DNA of 33,303 bases from Deltaproteobacteria bacterium (lineage in GTDB: Bacteria; Myxococcota; JACRCW01; JAFGSX01): assembly GCA_016934455.1 (NCBI GenBank), contig JAFGSX010000304.1, positions 1 to 33,303 of the forward strand. The letters are read 5' to 3'. How positions within the stretch are numbered: the stretch's first letter is position 1; every line of letters starts with the position of its first letter. A program made the position numbers and the translations under genes. The notes below the pieces were generated by a model. The model was given only the letters and a program-made list of their open reading frames with translations. It ran no database searches and was not told the origin of the DNA. This document shows, in pieces, positions 10,382-18,145 of this stretch.

Positions 10382-11398
10382 CTACAACGCTCCGCGCAGC
10401 CGCTCGGTAAGCAGATCGACCAGGGGCGCCAGTGAACCGACCAGCCTGGCGTCGTCGCCGTAGACGGCGAGGTTGGCGCCCTGGAACATGCCGCCCAGCG
10501 CCTGCGCGATCACCGCCACCTGCTCCTGCGGCAGGATCGCCTGGCGCAGCTCCTGCTCGGCCTTGCGCTGCTGGATGTCGCCCTGCGCCCGCAGCGCCTT
10601 GACCCGGGTCTCCAGCTCGAGCACGGCCAGCTCTTGCTCGAGCAGGGCTCGGTCCTGGTCGAGCTTGAGCTGGCGGATCGGCGCCGCGGTCTCGAGCTGC
10701 TCGCGCTGCAGCGCGCTCTCGAGCTGCAGCTTCTGGCTCGCGATTTCGCTGCGCTGGCGCGCGCTGGCCAGCTCCTGCTGCTCCAGGGCGCGCGCCGACG
10801 CCGCCTGCGCGGTCTTGACCTCATCGTCGCTGCGGATGCGCGACAGCTCGCTGGCGGCCTTGATCTGGTCGCGCACCTCGGCTTCGAGCTGGCCGCGCAG
10901 CTCGTCGTCGATGATGAACACCTGTGCCACCTGCACCACGTCGAGCGCGATGCCCCAGCTCGCCTGGCCATCGCCGCCGGGCTGGCCCTGCACCACCTGG
11001 GCCAGGCTGCGGGCGATGGCCCCGGTCAGGGTGGTCTTGCGCTGCTCGATGCACTCCTGCATGGTCATGCCGGCAACCAGCGCGCGCAGCTCGCCCAGGC
11101 AGACGTGGCAGAGCATGTTCTGGATCTCGCCGTGGCCGCTGCCCGCCACGAAGTCGAACAGCCGCGCTGTCTGCTCCGGCGCCACCACCCGGTAGATGAC
11201 GATGCCTTTGAAGCGCAGCGGGATGCCGTCGCGCGTCTCCTGGGTCATGGCAAAGGCGGCCTCCTGCTTGGTGCTGCCGACGCGCACGCTGCTGCTGCCC
11301 GGCCACATGAAGGCGCGGCCGCCGACGCCGCAGTTGCGCAGCAGGCCCCTGCGCGCGACCACCAGGTACTCGTTGGGTTGAGCCTTGGCGAACCACAT
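10382..11398 (-). CDS. SPFH/band 7 domain protein
   Basis: 338 residues from ATG 11398, supported by a strong ribosome-binding site (GGAGG five bases upstream on the minus strand). A longer frame to 11680 has no signal or conserved content and is rejected. Residues about 5-190 look like an SPFH/band 7 domain (NEYLVVARRGLLRNCG at the start, IPLRFKGIVIYRVVAPE in the middle, and WGIALDVVQVAQVFIIDDEL at its end). Residues about 190-300 form a long Ala/Glu/Gln/Arg coiled coil. The C-terminus is AVYGDDARLVGSLAPLVDLL. No N-terminal membrane helix is evident, unlike QmcA or HflK, so it may be a flotillin-like peripheral scaffold that oligomerises at membranes. It is convergent with the helicase gene (36-bp gap), with no operon partner. 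Function beyond scaffold is unknown. Confidence 0.85.
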   Translation of the reverse strand: MWFAKAQPNEYLVVARRGLLRNCGVGGRAFMWPGSSSVRVGSTKQEAAFAMTQETRDGIPLRFKGIVIYRVVAPEQTARLFDFVAGSGHGEIQNMLCHVCLGELRALVAGMTMQECIEQRKTTLTGAIARSLAQVVQGQPGGDGQASWGIALDVVQVAQVFIIDDELRGQLEAEVRDQIKAASELSRIRSDDEVKTAQAASARALEQQELASARQRSEIASQKLQLESALQREQLETAAPIRQLKLDQDRALLEQELAVLELETRVKALRAQGDIQQRKAEQELRQAILPQEQVAVIAQALGGMFQGANLAVYGDDARLVGSLAPLVDLLTERLRGAL

Positions 11399-11555
11399 GG
11401 CGACCTCCGCGGGTTGTTGATCCCAGCCTAGCCCGGCGTCGACGGCGCTTCTGTGCCGTACGACACACAACAAAACGAAAGCCGGCGCGAGGCCGCTCTG
11501 ATACGGTCGCGATCGGCGTTGAAACGGTGCAGCCTGCCGGCCAAAGGGGGAAGTA

Positions 11556-11664
11556 GGCAGCCTGCTGGCGAGCGCGACCGCCTGCCCGCCTACGACCGGT
11601 GACGACGCTGGCCCGGCCGCCGATGGCGGCGTCGACGCCGCGCTGCCGGACGCCGCGCGGTCAG
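11556..11664 (+). pseudogene. Possible remnant of a lipoprotein N-terminus
   Basis: Read in plus frame from 11556, the sequence gives GSLLASATAC, a lipoprotein-like signal end with Cys at 11583-11585, then PPTTGDDAGPAADGGVDAAL. This is the same Asp/Ala/Gly spacer style as the real lipoproteins in this window. There is no ATG, GTG or TTG in frame between the upstream TGA (11520-11522) and the signal. Downstream the frame runs into unrelated residues and stops at 11734-11754. It is either the eroded 5' end of a lipoprotein gene or a chance product of GC-rich sequence. Confidence 0.25.
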
Positions 11665-11741
11665 AGCGCGCGATCGTCATGGGGCTTGCAGGTCATCGAG
11701 ATAGTTGTCGCGGCCAGGTAGTTGCAGAATCGCACCGATGT

Positions 11742-11747
11742 TAAAAT
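11742..11747 (+). promoter_or_regulatory. Candidate -10 element of a leaderless transcript
   Basis: TAAAAT ends seven bases before ATG 11755, and the immediate upstream sequence has no Shine-Dalgarno-like run. This spacing is what is expected when transcription starts at the A of the start codon. No good -35 box is visible at 16-18 bp. Its AT content stands out sharply in this GC-rich region. Confidence 0.35.
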
Positions 11748-11754
11748 ATTCTCT

Positions 11755-12915
11755 ATGGTGTTTCGAGACCTCCCTTTCTGGATCCTGATCGCGCCCGGCA
11801 CCTGCCTGGCCATCGCGTCGTGCATTTCTTCGGCGACCAGCCAAATTCCCTGCAACTCGAACAGCGAATGTCCCGATTCCATGGTCTGTCGCAGTGGCAT
11901 TTGCCAGACCGGCAGCAGGCCGCTGGAAGACGCTGCCGCGGCGCACCACGATGGCAGCGATCTCGACGCCGAGTTGCCGAGCGATGCCGTGCGATCGGAC
12001 CACGGCCCGGCGGTCGACCGCGGAGTCGCGGACAGCGCCGGATCCGACGGCGCCAGGATCGACGGCGCGCGATCGGATAACGCGGTGCCAGATGGCCGAA
12101 GACCCGACGCGGCAAGGTCCGACGCAGCAGTCCTCTGTCCGCCGGGCTCGGCCTGCGAGGACGACAATCCCTGCACCGACGACTACTGCCTGCCGGACGG
12201 CGGCTGCTTCCGCGTCGACAACACCGACGGCTGCGACGACCACAATCCGTGTACCGAGCAGGATGTCTGCAGCGCGGGCGCGTGCCGCGGCGCGCCGGCC
12301 CACGAGGGGGATTCGTGCTCGGACGTCGACCACTGCAGCGGCAATACCTATTACTCCGGTTATTCCTGCCACGGCGGTGCCTGCACCGGTGACGACGTCG
12401 ACATCGGATGCTGCGCTGGCAGCAAGTGCGGACCTGGCGAGTATTGCGAGGCCACGAACCACACCTGCACGCCATTGCCGACCTGCAAGGCCAAGGTGGA
12501 CGATGGTTGCGGCTACCGCAACATCACCGGTCTCGGCGAGGGCCCCAATTGCACCATCGTCTGCATGGGTTGCGACGACGGTCAGTGCATCGGCATCACC
12601 GGCTACAACAAGGACTCCAACGGGGCCAACCGCTGCGACGGCGCGCACCGCTGCTGTTTTCAGGCCGCGTGCGGCGAGTACACCGAGGACGACATCACTC
12701 TCATTTCGGCCGGCTGCGGCTACTCGGGCACCGGACACGATTACTGCGTCTCGCAGGGCTACGACTGGGAACAAACCACCATGTGGTGCGTCTGCGAAAT
12801 CTACGGCATCGACCGCGATTACGGCGACAACTGCACCCAGTCCTGCGCCTACCACCGCCCCGGAGTGGCCTGCAGCTACAGCCCGGTCACGTGCGGGCGG
12901 TACCTGTGCCAGTGA
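11755..12915 (+). CDS. Cys-rich lipoprotein with CTDC-like repeats
   Basis: 386 residues from ATG 11755; an upstream TTG at 11722 would place the -10-like element inside the gene. The signal peptide ends in IASC (lipid Cys23). Residues about 34-52 form a Cys cluster (C-x5-C-x5-C-x4-C) like that of the beta-helix lipoprotein. An Asp/Ser/Arg/Ala spacer follows to about residue 128. Two units then match the slime-mould/myxobacterial CTDC pattern: DNPCTDDYCLPDGGC and HNPCTEQDVCSAGAC. The remainder (about 230-386) is a dense Cys region: GCCAGSKCGPGEYC, VDDGCGYRNITG, RCCFQAACGEY, CGYSGTGHDYC, MWCVCEIYG. I do not recognise this last domain. Many cysteines in an exported protein imply disulfides. The role is unknown; adhesion or matrix binding is only a guess. 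Confidence 0.82.
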   Translation: MVFRDLPFWILIAPGTCLAIASCISSATSQIPCNSNSECPDSMVCRSGICQTGSRPLEDAAAAHHDGSDLDAELPSDAVRSDHGPAVDRGVADSAGSDGARIDGARSDNAVPDGRRPDAARSDAAVLCPPGSACEDDNPCTDDYCLPDGGCFRVDNTDGCDDHNPCTEQDVCSAGACRGAPAHEGDSCSDVDHCSGNTYYSGYSCHGGACTGDDVDIGCCAGSKCGPGEYCEATNHTCTPLPTCKAKVDDGCGYRNITGLGEGPNCTIVCMGCDDGQCIGITGYNKDSNGANRCDGAHRCCFQAACGEYTEDDITLISAGCGYSGTGHDYCVSQGYDWEQTTMWCVCEIYGIDRDYGDNCTQSCAYHRPGVACSYSPVTCGRYLCQ

Positions 12916-13135
12916 GCGCCCTGCTCGAGCGATGCTGACTTCTCGGCCGCCGATCGGTCTCCGAGAAGGCGCTGGTCAAATGCCCGCTCGCCGTTGCTGA
13001 CGCCGCCTTGCCCACGGCCTGAGAGCACCGCGCAGCCGCTGATCGCGCTTGCGATCGCTTGCCCCTTGGCTACCAGCGGCGACGGTGGCACTAATAAAGG
13101 CGTCACTGGTTGACGGCGGGCGAGCAGCTATCGAC

Positions 13136-14233
13136 ATGCGAGCTTCATACATCCGCGAGCAACGCGAGCGCTTTGGCCGCCGCGCCGTGGCGGTGCTGCC
13201 GGTCCACTACCCCAAGCCGCTGCTCACGGCGGCTGGCCTGCTCGCGGTCGAGCTGTGGGGACCGCCGGGCCCGCCGCGCGGCTCCGACGCCGGTCGGCTT
13301 CAGCCCTATGTCTGCGCGATCGTGCGCAACGCGCTCGCCTTCATGGCCAGCGGCGGGCTCGCCGCCGTCGACGGGGTGCTGTTCCCGCACACCTGCGACT
13401 CGATCCAGGGGCTGGCCACGCTGGCCCCCGACTTCGGCGGGCTCGACAAGCCGGCGCTGCGCTATCAGCACGCGCGCGGCGAGCGGCGGCCGAGCGCGGT
13501 CGCGTTTTTGGTCGACGAGCTGCGGCTGCTGGCCGATGCTCTCGCGGCGCTGAGCGGCCGCGCCCCCGATGGCGCCGCCATCGACGCCGCGATCGAGCTC
13601 CACCTGCGCATCGACGACCGGCGCCGCGCGCTGCTGCGCGAGCGCCGGCGGCTGCCGCATACGGATCGCGAGCTGTACGCGCTGCTGCGGCGCGGCGAGT
13701 ATCTGTGGCCAGCCGACCACCTGGCGGAGCTGGAGGCGGCCGCGGCGCAGCTCCAGCCGGCGCCGGTGCAGCGCGGCACGCCGATCATGATCACGGGCTA
13801 TGTACCGGAGCCGGCGGCGCTGCTCGACGTCCTGGGCGCGGCCGGAGCGCTCGTCGTCGCCGACGACTACGCGGGTATCGGGCGCCGGTTGTTGCCGCGG
13901 CTGGCGGCGCCGCCTTCCGATCCCTTCGCGCACCTGGCCGAGCTGGCGTTCGTGACGCCGCCCTGTCCCACGCGCGGCGACAGTCAGGCCAGGCGGCTGC
14001 GCCATCTCGACGCGCTGTTCGACCAGGGACAGGCGGCGGGGGTGATCATCCACGTCGTCAAGTTCTGCGAGCCCGAGCTGTTCGACGTGCCGGCCATCCA
14101 CCAGCACTTCGCGGCGCGCGGCGCGCCGGTGCTGGTGATCGAGGGCGAGCTGGAGAGCGAGCTCTCCGGCCAGGCCGCGACCCGGCTCGAGGCCTTCGTC
14201 GAGATGGTGCAGCAGGCGCGGGGGACCGCATGA
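13136..14233 (+). CDS. 2-hydroxyacyl-CoA dehydratase / benzoyl-CoA reductase family subunit (HgdB/BcrC-like)
   Basis: 365 residues from ATG 13136 (a TTG at 13049 is in frame but adds nothing conserved). The sequence follows the D-subunit fold: VAVLPVHYPKPLLTAAGLLA at the start, then three conserved cysteines suited to bind a 4Fe-4S cluster: QPYVC (Cys60), FPHTCDS (Cys87) and VVKFCEPE (Cys311). MITGYVPEP introduces the C-terminal half. In this family two related subunits form a heterodimer that takes a high-energy electron from the activator and reduces an acyl-CoA by a radical mechanism (alpha,beta-dehydration or aromatic ring reduction). ATGA overlap couples it to the next gene. The upstream 220-bp gap (12916-13135) has AT-rich ACTAATAAA at 13090-13098 as a possible promoter part. 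The substrate cannot be told; enzymes of this family are oxygen-sensitive. Confidence 0.85.
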   Translation: MRASYIREQRERFGRRAVAVLPVHYPKPLLTAAGLLAVELWGPPGPPRGSDAGRLQPYVCAIVRNALAFMASGGLAAVDGVLFPHTCDSIQGLATLAPDFGGLDKPALRYQHARGERRPSAVAFLVDELRLLADALAALSGRAPDGAAIDAAIELHLRIDDRRRALLRERRRLPHTDRELYALLRRGEYLWPADHLAELEAAAAQLQPAPVQRGTPIMITGYVPEPAALLDVLGAAGALVVADDYAGIGRRLLPRLAAPPSDPFAHLAELAFVTPPCPTRGDSQARRLRHLDALFDQGQAAGVIIHVVKFCEPELFDVPAIHQHFAARGAPVLVIEGELESELSGQAATRLEAFVEMVQQARGTA

Positions 14234-15549
14234 TCGCGCGCCGGCTCAAGTTCGAGGCGGTGCGGCGCCTGGCCTGGCCGGCGCTGCGCGGATTCAAGAG
14301 CGCCCAGCGCGCGCTGCGGCCGCGGCGCCGCGGCAGCCGCGACAAGAGCCCCTTCGGCCCGCCGCTCGAGGCCAATCGCAGGCTCAAGGAGCTGCTGAGC
14401 GAGCACTACCTGGTCGGCCGCTACGCCGACGGTGCGGTGCCGGTGGCCTGGGTGACCAGCGGCTTCCCGGTCGAGCTGCTGCGGCCGCTCGGGTTTCACG
14501 TCGTCTACCCCGAGAATCACGGCGCGCTGTGCAGCGCGCGCCGGCTGGTCCCGGAGCTGGCCGAGGAGGCCGAGCGCGCCGGCTTCTCGCGCGACCTGTG
14601 CGGCTATGCGCGCGGCGACATCGGCGCCGTGCTCAGCGGCCGGACGCCGGTGGGCCGCCTGCCCCGGCCCGACCTGCTGGGCTGCTGTACCAACATCTGC
14701 CAGACCGTTCTCTACTGGTACCGCGCGCTGGCCGCCCACCTCGACGTGCCGCTGGTCGTCGTCGACACGCCCTTTGTCTACGGCGAGAGCGCGCCGCACC
14801 AGCTCGCCTATGTCCGGGCGCAGCTCGAGGAGCTGGTGGCCGCGGCCGAGCGCGTGACCGGGCGCCGCGCCGAGCGCGCGCGGCTCGAGCGCAGCCTCGA
14901 GCTGGGGCGCCAGGGCAGCCTGCTGTGGGGCGAGTGCCTGCAGCGCGGCCAGCACCGGCCGTCGCCGTGGACGGCCTTTGACGGCTTCTTTCACATGGCG
15001 CCGGTGGTGGCGCTGCGCGGCACCGAGGTCTGCAACTCCTACTACCGCCTGCTGCGCGACGAGCTGGACGACCGCATCCGGCGCGGCATCGGCGGCATCG
15101 TCGACGAGCGCCACCGCCTGCTCTGGGACAACCTGCCGATCTGGTATCAGGTGCGGGCGCTGGCGACGTCGTTTGCCGAGGCCGGCTGCAACTTCGTGTG
15201 CGCCACCTACACCAACGCCTGGGCCGAGTCGGCGCACCACCTCGATCCGGCGCGGCCCTTCGAGTCGGCGGCGCGCGCCTACAGCGAGATCATCCTCAAC
15301 CGCGACCTGCCCAACCGGCTGCGCGTGATGAGGGAGCTGGCGCGGGACTACGGCTGCGACGGCGCGGTGCTGCACAGCGACCGCTCGTGCAAGCCCTACT
15401 CGATCGGCCAGATCGATCTCAAGCGCCGGCTCGGCGACGAGCTCGGGATGCCGGTGCTGATCGTCGACGCCGATCACGCCGATCCGCGCGCTTTCAGCGC
15501 CGAGCAGGTCGACACCCGCATCCAGGCCTTCATCGAGGCACTGCCATGA
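14230..15549 (+). CDS. 2-hydroxyacyl-CoA dehydratase / benzoyl-CoA reductase family subunit (HgdA/BcrB-like)
   Basis: 439 residues. ATG 14230 overlaps the previous stop (ATGA). A basic N-terminal extension (about 40 residues, many Arg) precedes the family region. Conserved features are WVTSGFPVELLRPLGFHVVY, PENHGALCSARR (Cys101), RDLCGYARGDIGA (Cys124), LLGCCTNICQT (Cys152, 153, 157) and, near the end, HSDRSCKPYSIGQ (Cys387), a hallmark of the larger subunit of this family. It is the partner of the preceding gene product; together they should form the catalytic Fe-S heterodimer that binds the CoA thioester. Extra cysteines around 152-157 exceed the three usual ligands, so one may be non-ligand. 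The stop overlaps the ATG of the activator gene, so the three products are probably made in balanced amounts. A cytoplasmic enzyme. Confidence 0.87.
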   Translation: MIARRLKFEAVRRLAWPALRGFKSAQRALRPRRRGSRDKSPFGPPLEANRRLKELLSEHYLVGRYADGAVPVAWVTSGFPVELLRPLGFHVVYPENHGALCSARRLVPELAEEAERAGFSRDLCGYARGDIGAVLSGRTPVGRLPRPDLLGCCTNICQTVLYWYRALAAHLDVPLVVVDTPFVYGESAPHQLAYVRAQLEELVAAAERVTGRRAERARLERSLELGRQGSLLWGECLQRGQHRPSPWTAFDGFFHMAPVVALRGTEVCNSYYRLLRDELDDRIRRGIGGIVDERHRLLWDNLPIWYQVRALATSFAEAGCNFVCATYTNAWAESAHHLDPARPFESAARAYSEIILNRDLPNRLRVMRELARDYGCDGAVLHSDRSCKPYSIGQIDLKRRLGDELGMPVLIVDADHADPRAFSAEQVDTRIQAFIEALP

Positions 15550-16319
15550 ACGAGATCGCCGCCATCGGCATCGACGCCGGAAGCACCACCTGGAAGGCGG
15601 TCGCCGTCGACGCCCGCGGCGCCATCGTCGCCAGCTCGCTCGAGCCGACCCATCCCCGCATCGAGGAGCAGACCGGCCGCGGCCTGGCCGCGCTGCGCGA
15701 GCGAACCGGCGCGAGCGCGAGCGTGCCGGTCGGCGCCACCGGCTACGGCCGAAAGCGGGTGGCCGCCGACCGCGTGCTCACCGAGATCACCTGCCACGCC
15801 GCCGGCGCCTTCGCCCGCCTCGGCCAGCCCGGCGTGCTGATCGACATCGGCGGCCAGGACACCAAGGTGATCCGCATCGGCGAGCGCGGGACGGTGCTCG
15901 ACTTCGCCATGAACGACAAGTGCGCGGCCGGCACCGGCCGTTTTCTCGAGGTCATCCTGGCGCGGCTGCAGGTGCCGCTGGAGGGCGTGGCCGAGCTGGT
16001 GGCCAGCGCGGCGCGACCCGTGGCCGTGTCCAGCACCTGCACGGTGTTTGCCGAGAGCGAGGTGGTATCGCTGGTGGCTCAGGGCGAGCCGCTGGCCGGC
16101 ATCGTAAAAGGGCTGCACGCGGCGCTCGCCAGCCGCGTCGCGGCGCTGGCCGGCCGCCTCGGCCACGAGGTGCCGGTCTTCCTCAGCGGCGGCGTGGCCC
16201 GCAACGGCGCCATGGTGCAGGCGCTGGCCGCCAGCCTCGGTCGGGCGCCGCAGGTGGTGCCCGATCCGCAGCTCGTCGGAGCGCTCGGCGCGGCGCTGGC
16301 CTGTCGCGCGGTGCGGTGA
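15546..16319 (+). CDS. ATP-dependent activator of 2-hydroxyacyl-CoA dehydratase (HgdC/BcrA-D family)
   Basis: 257 residues, the typical length of the homodimeric HgdC-type activator. It shows the ASKHA (acetate/sugar kinase, Hsp70, actin) ATPase signature: IDAGSTTWK (phosphate 1, about 9-17), DIGGQDTK (phosphate 2, about 100-107), and GGVARN near residue 220 for adenosine. Cys126 in NDKCAAGTGRFLE and Cys165 in STCTVFAESE are the two ligands per subunit of the single 4Fe-4S cluster that bridges the dimer. ATP hydrolysis in the dimer lowers the redox potential of the cluster and drives an electron into the dehydratase subunits. Only one activator gene is present, while class I benzoyl-CoA reductases commonly have two (BcrA and BcrD). 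This favours a dehydratase-like or YjiM/YjiL-like system over ring reduction. The electron donor is not encoded here. Confidence 0.93.
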   Translation: MNEIAAIGIDAGSTTWKAVAVDARGAIVASSLEPTHPRIEEQTGRGLAALRERTGASASVPVGATGYGRKRVAADRVLTEITCHAAGAFARLGQPGVLIDIGGQDTKVIRIGERGTVLDFAMNDKCAAGTGRFLEVILARLQVPLEGVAELVASAARPVAVSSTCTVFAESEVVSLVAQGEPLAGIVKGLHAALASRVAALAGRLGHEVPVFLSGGVARNGAMVQALAASLGRAPQVVPDPQLVGALGAALACRAVR

Positions 16320-16322
16320 CGG

Positions 16323-16336
16323 CCGGGCTCACCCGG
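16323..16336. terminator. Small hairpin at a convergent gene junction
   Basis: CCGGG, loop CTCA, CCCGG lies between and into the ends of the activator gene (plus) and the ligase gene (minus), whose stops are only about ten bases apart. There is no T-tract on either side. It could slow both polymerases but is weak evidence for a terminator in sequence this GC-rich. Confidence 0.25.
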
Positions 16337-18044
16337 GGCGCTGGCCGGCGCCGCCAGACCGCGCGGCCTCCTCGTCCTCGAGCTGTTTGAACGCCACCTT
16401 GCCGATCATCGTCTTGGGCAGCGCGCTGCGAAACTCGATGTCGCGCGGGCAGCTCCACTTGATCAGCTCTTTCTGGCAGTGGGCGATCAGCTCCTGCGCC
16501 AGCTCGGGCGAGGCCGCGGCCGGCGGCTTGACGACGACGAAGCCCTTGACCCGCTGCCCCTGCGCCGGGTCGGGAACGCCGACCACGCACGCCTCGAGCA
16601 CCGCGGGGTGGCGATACAGGCACTCCTCGACCTGGGCCGGGTAGACGTTCATGCCCGACGACTTGATCATGCGCTTCTGCCGCAGCTTGAAATAGAAGAA
16701 GCCGTCGCCGTCCATGCTGGCGATGTCGCCGGTGTGCAGCCAGACCCGGCCGTCGGCATGGGTGCGCAGCGCGGCCGCGGTCTCGTCGGGGTGATGGAGG
16801 TAACCGAGCATCACCGCCGGGCCGCTCAGGCACAGCTCCCCGTCGCTGCCGACGCTGGCCTCGTCCAGCGTGCCGGGCACGACGACCTTGGCCAGCATGT
16901 CCGGGAAGGGCACGCCGATGCTGCGCTCGCGGTATCTGCCGAGCGGTGTCGCCATGATCGCGGTCACCGCCTCGGTCAGCCCGTAGCCCTCGAGAAGCTG
17001 CACGCGGCCGCCGCCGACCTGCACCACCTGCTCGAAGCGCTTCTTGATCGGCTGCGGCAGCGTGTCGGCGCCGCTGAAGGTGGCGCGCAGGCAGCTCAGG
17101 TCCGATCGCTGGAACTCGTGGTTGCGGCTGAGCGCGTCGAAGAGCGTGGGCACGCCGACCAGCAGGCTGGGGCGCTTGGTCTTGATCAGGCGCGCCACGG
17201 TCTCGGCAGTGAACTGCGGCACCAGGATGCTCTTGCCGCCGCTCATGAAGGCGGCGTTGATGCAGACGCCCAGCCCGAAGCCGTGAAAGATGGGCAGGAT
17301 GGCCAGGATCGAGTCCCGGGCCGTGATCTCGCCCCAGGCCGCGACCTGCATCCCCTCGGCGATGAAGTTCTGGTTGCTGAGCAGGATGCCCTTGGGCACG
17401 CCGGTGGTGCCGCCGCTGAACAGCACCACCGCCGGGTCGTGAGTGCCGGTCTCGGCCCTGGCGACGGCCGTGGTCCGGCGTGCCATCAGCTCTCGCCACC
17501 AGCGCACCATCGGGTCGCGCGGCACCTTCTCGAGGTGGCGGCCCCTGGTCAGCCAGAAGCCGAGCCGCAGCGGCAAGCTCAGGCAGTCGGGGATGCGCGC
17601 CAGGATCAGCGTCGACAGCGCGCTGCGACCGGCCGCCGCCTTGAACTTGCCGTAGCACGCGTCGAGCGTCAGCGCGTAGCGGCTCCCGGTCTCGTCGAGG
17701 TAGAAAGCGATCTCCTTTTCCGTCGCCAGCGGGTGGACCATCGCCGCCACGGCGCCCAGCTTGTTGGCGGCGTAGAAGCAGATCACTCCCTGCGGGCAGG
17801 TCGGCATGGCGATGGTGATGAAGTCACCGCGCTTCAAACCGAGGCTGGCCAGGGCGCTGGCGCAGCGGTCGATCTCCTCGCACAGCCTGCGGTAGCTGAC
17901 GTTGCGGCCCATGAAATCGTATGCGATCGCATCGGGATGGCGGCTGGCGGACTGATGCACGGCCTGGTACAGGGTCTGCTGCGGGTAGTCCAGGTGCGGA
18001 GGTACGCGGCCATAGAAGTTGAGCCACGGCTTCTGCTCGTACAT
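16329..18044 (-). CDS. AMP-forming acyl-CoA ligase (long-chain fatty-acid CoA ligase type)
   Basis: 571 residues from ATG 18044, preceded by a G-run (GGGGGG) about eight bases upstream and a good promoter. Acyl-adenylate/ANL motifs are intact: LFSGGTTGVPKG (P-loop, 208-219), YGLTEA (A5), LHTGDIASMDGDGFFYF (A7), LRQKRMIKSSGMNVYPAQVE (A8 hinge) and KTMIGKV with the catalytic Lys at about 549. It activates a carboxylic acid with ATP to the acyl-AMP and then forms the CoA thioester. The N-terminus (about 1-45, NFYGRVPPHLDYPQQTLY) is typical of fatty-acid or aryl-acid CoA ligases. It points at the dehydratase module from the opposite strand, so it may supply that pathway's CoA ester; this is inference from proximity. 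It is presumably cytoplasmic, as no signal sequence is present. Confidence 0.92.
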   Translation of the reverse strand: MYEQKPWLNFYGRVPPHLDYPQQTLYQAVHQSASRHPDAIAYDFMGRNVSYRRLCEEIDRCASALASLGLKRGDFITIAMPTCPQGVICFYAANKLGAVAAMVHPLATEKEIAFYLDETGSRYALTLDACYGKFKAAAGRSALSTLILARIPDCLSLPLRLGFWLTRGRHLEKVPRDPMVRWWRELMARRTTAVARAETGTHDPAVVLFSGGTTGVPKGILLSNQNFIAEGMQVAAWGEITARDSILAILPIFHGFGLGVCINAAFMSGGKSILVPQFTAETVARLIKTKRPSLLVGVPTLFDALSRNHEFQRSDLSCLRATFSGADTLPQPIKKRFEQVVQVGGGRVQLLEGYGLTEAVTAIMATPLGRYRERSIGVPFPDMLAKVVVPGTLDEASVGSDGELCLSGPAVMLGYLHHPDETAAALRTHADGRVWLHTGDIASMDGDGFFYFKLRQKRMIKSSGMNVYPAQVEECLYRHPAVLEACVVGVPDPAQGQRVKGFVVVKPPAAASPELAQELIAHCQKELIKWSCPRDIEFRSALPKTMIGKVAFKQLEDEEAARSGGAGQRPG

Positions 18045-18070
18045 CGCGGTGATCCCCCCGCCAGCGAGGC

Positions 18071-18099
18071 GGTATACAACGCCGCGTTGCCGGCGGCAA
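18071..18099 (-). promoter_or_regulatory. Candidate sigma-70 promoter of the acyl-CoA ligase gene
   Basis: On the minus strand TTGCCG (18099-18094) and TATACC (18076-18071) are exactly 17 bp apart. The predicted transcript start is about 20 nt before ATG 18044. This is among the best promoter matches in the window. Confidence 0.6.
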
Positions 18100-18145
18100 A
18101 TAGCGTCCGCGCTCCAGAGATGGATGTCGACGTCGCAGCGAGCCG

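Larger units (their letters stand above)
11399..11754. other. 356-bp divergent intergenic region
   Basis: The region lies between the SPFH gene (minus) and the Cys-rich lipoprotein gene (plus). It must hold promoters for both. It also contains a plus-strand reading stretch resembling the start of a lipoprotein (see the pseudogene entry) and, at its right end, an AT-rich island (11741-11750). I found no RNA gene. Confidence 0.6.

Noticed and set aside
11677-12855. 392-codon minus-strand frame opposite the Cys-rich lipoprotein
   Set aside because: It has Val/Ala/Arg-rich composition without motifs; the plus strand has a signal peptide, lipobox and conserved Cys patterns.
13087-13101. Sigma-54-like TGGCAC box before the dehydratase genes
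   Set aside because: The spacing to the next GC is one base too long and the TTGC part of the -12 element is absent.
13136-16319. Complete class I benzoyl-CoA reductase
   Set aside because: Only one activator-type subunit is present and no ferredoxin or ring-hydrating enzymes are nearby; a dehydratase-like or other function is as likely.
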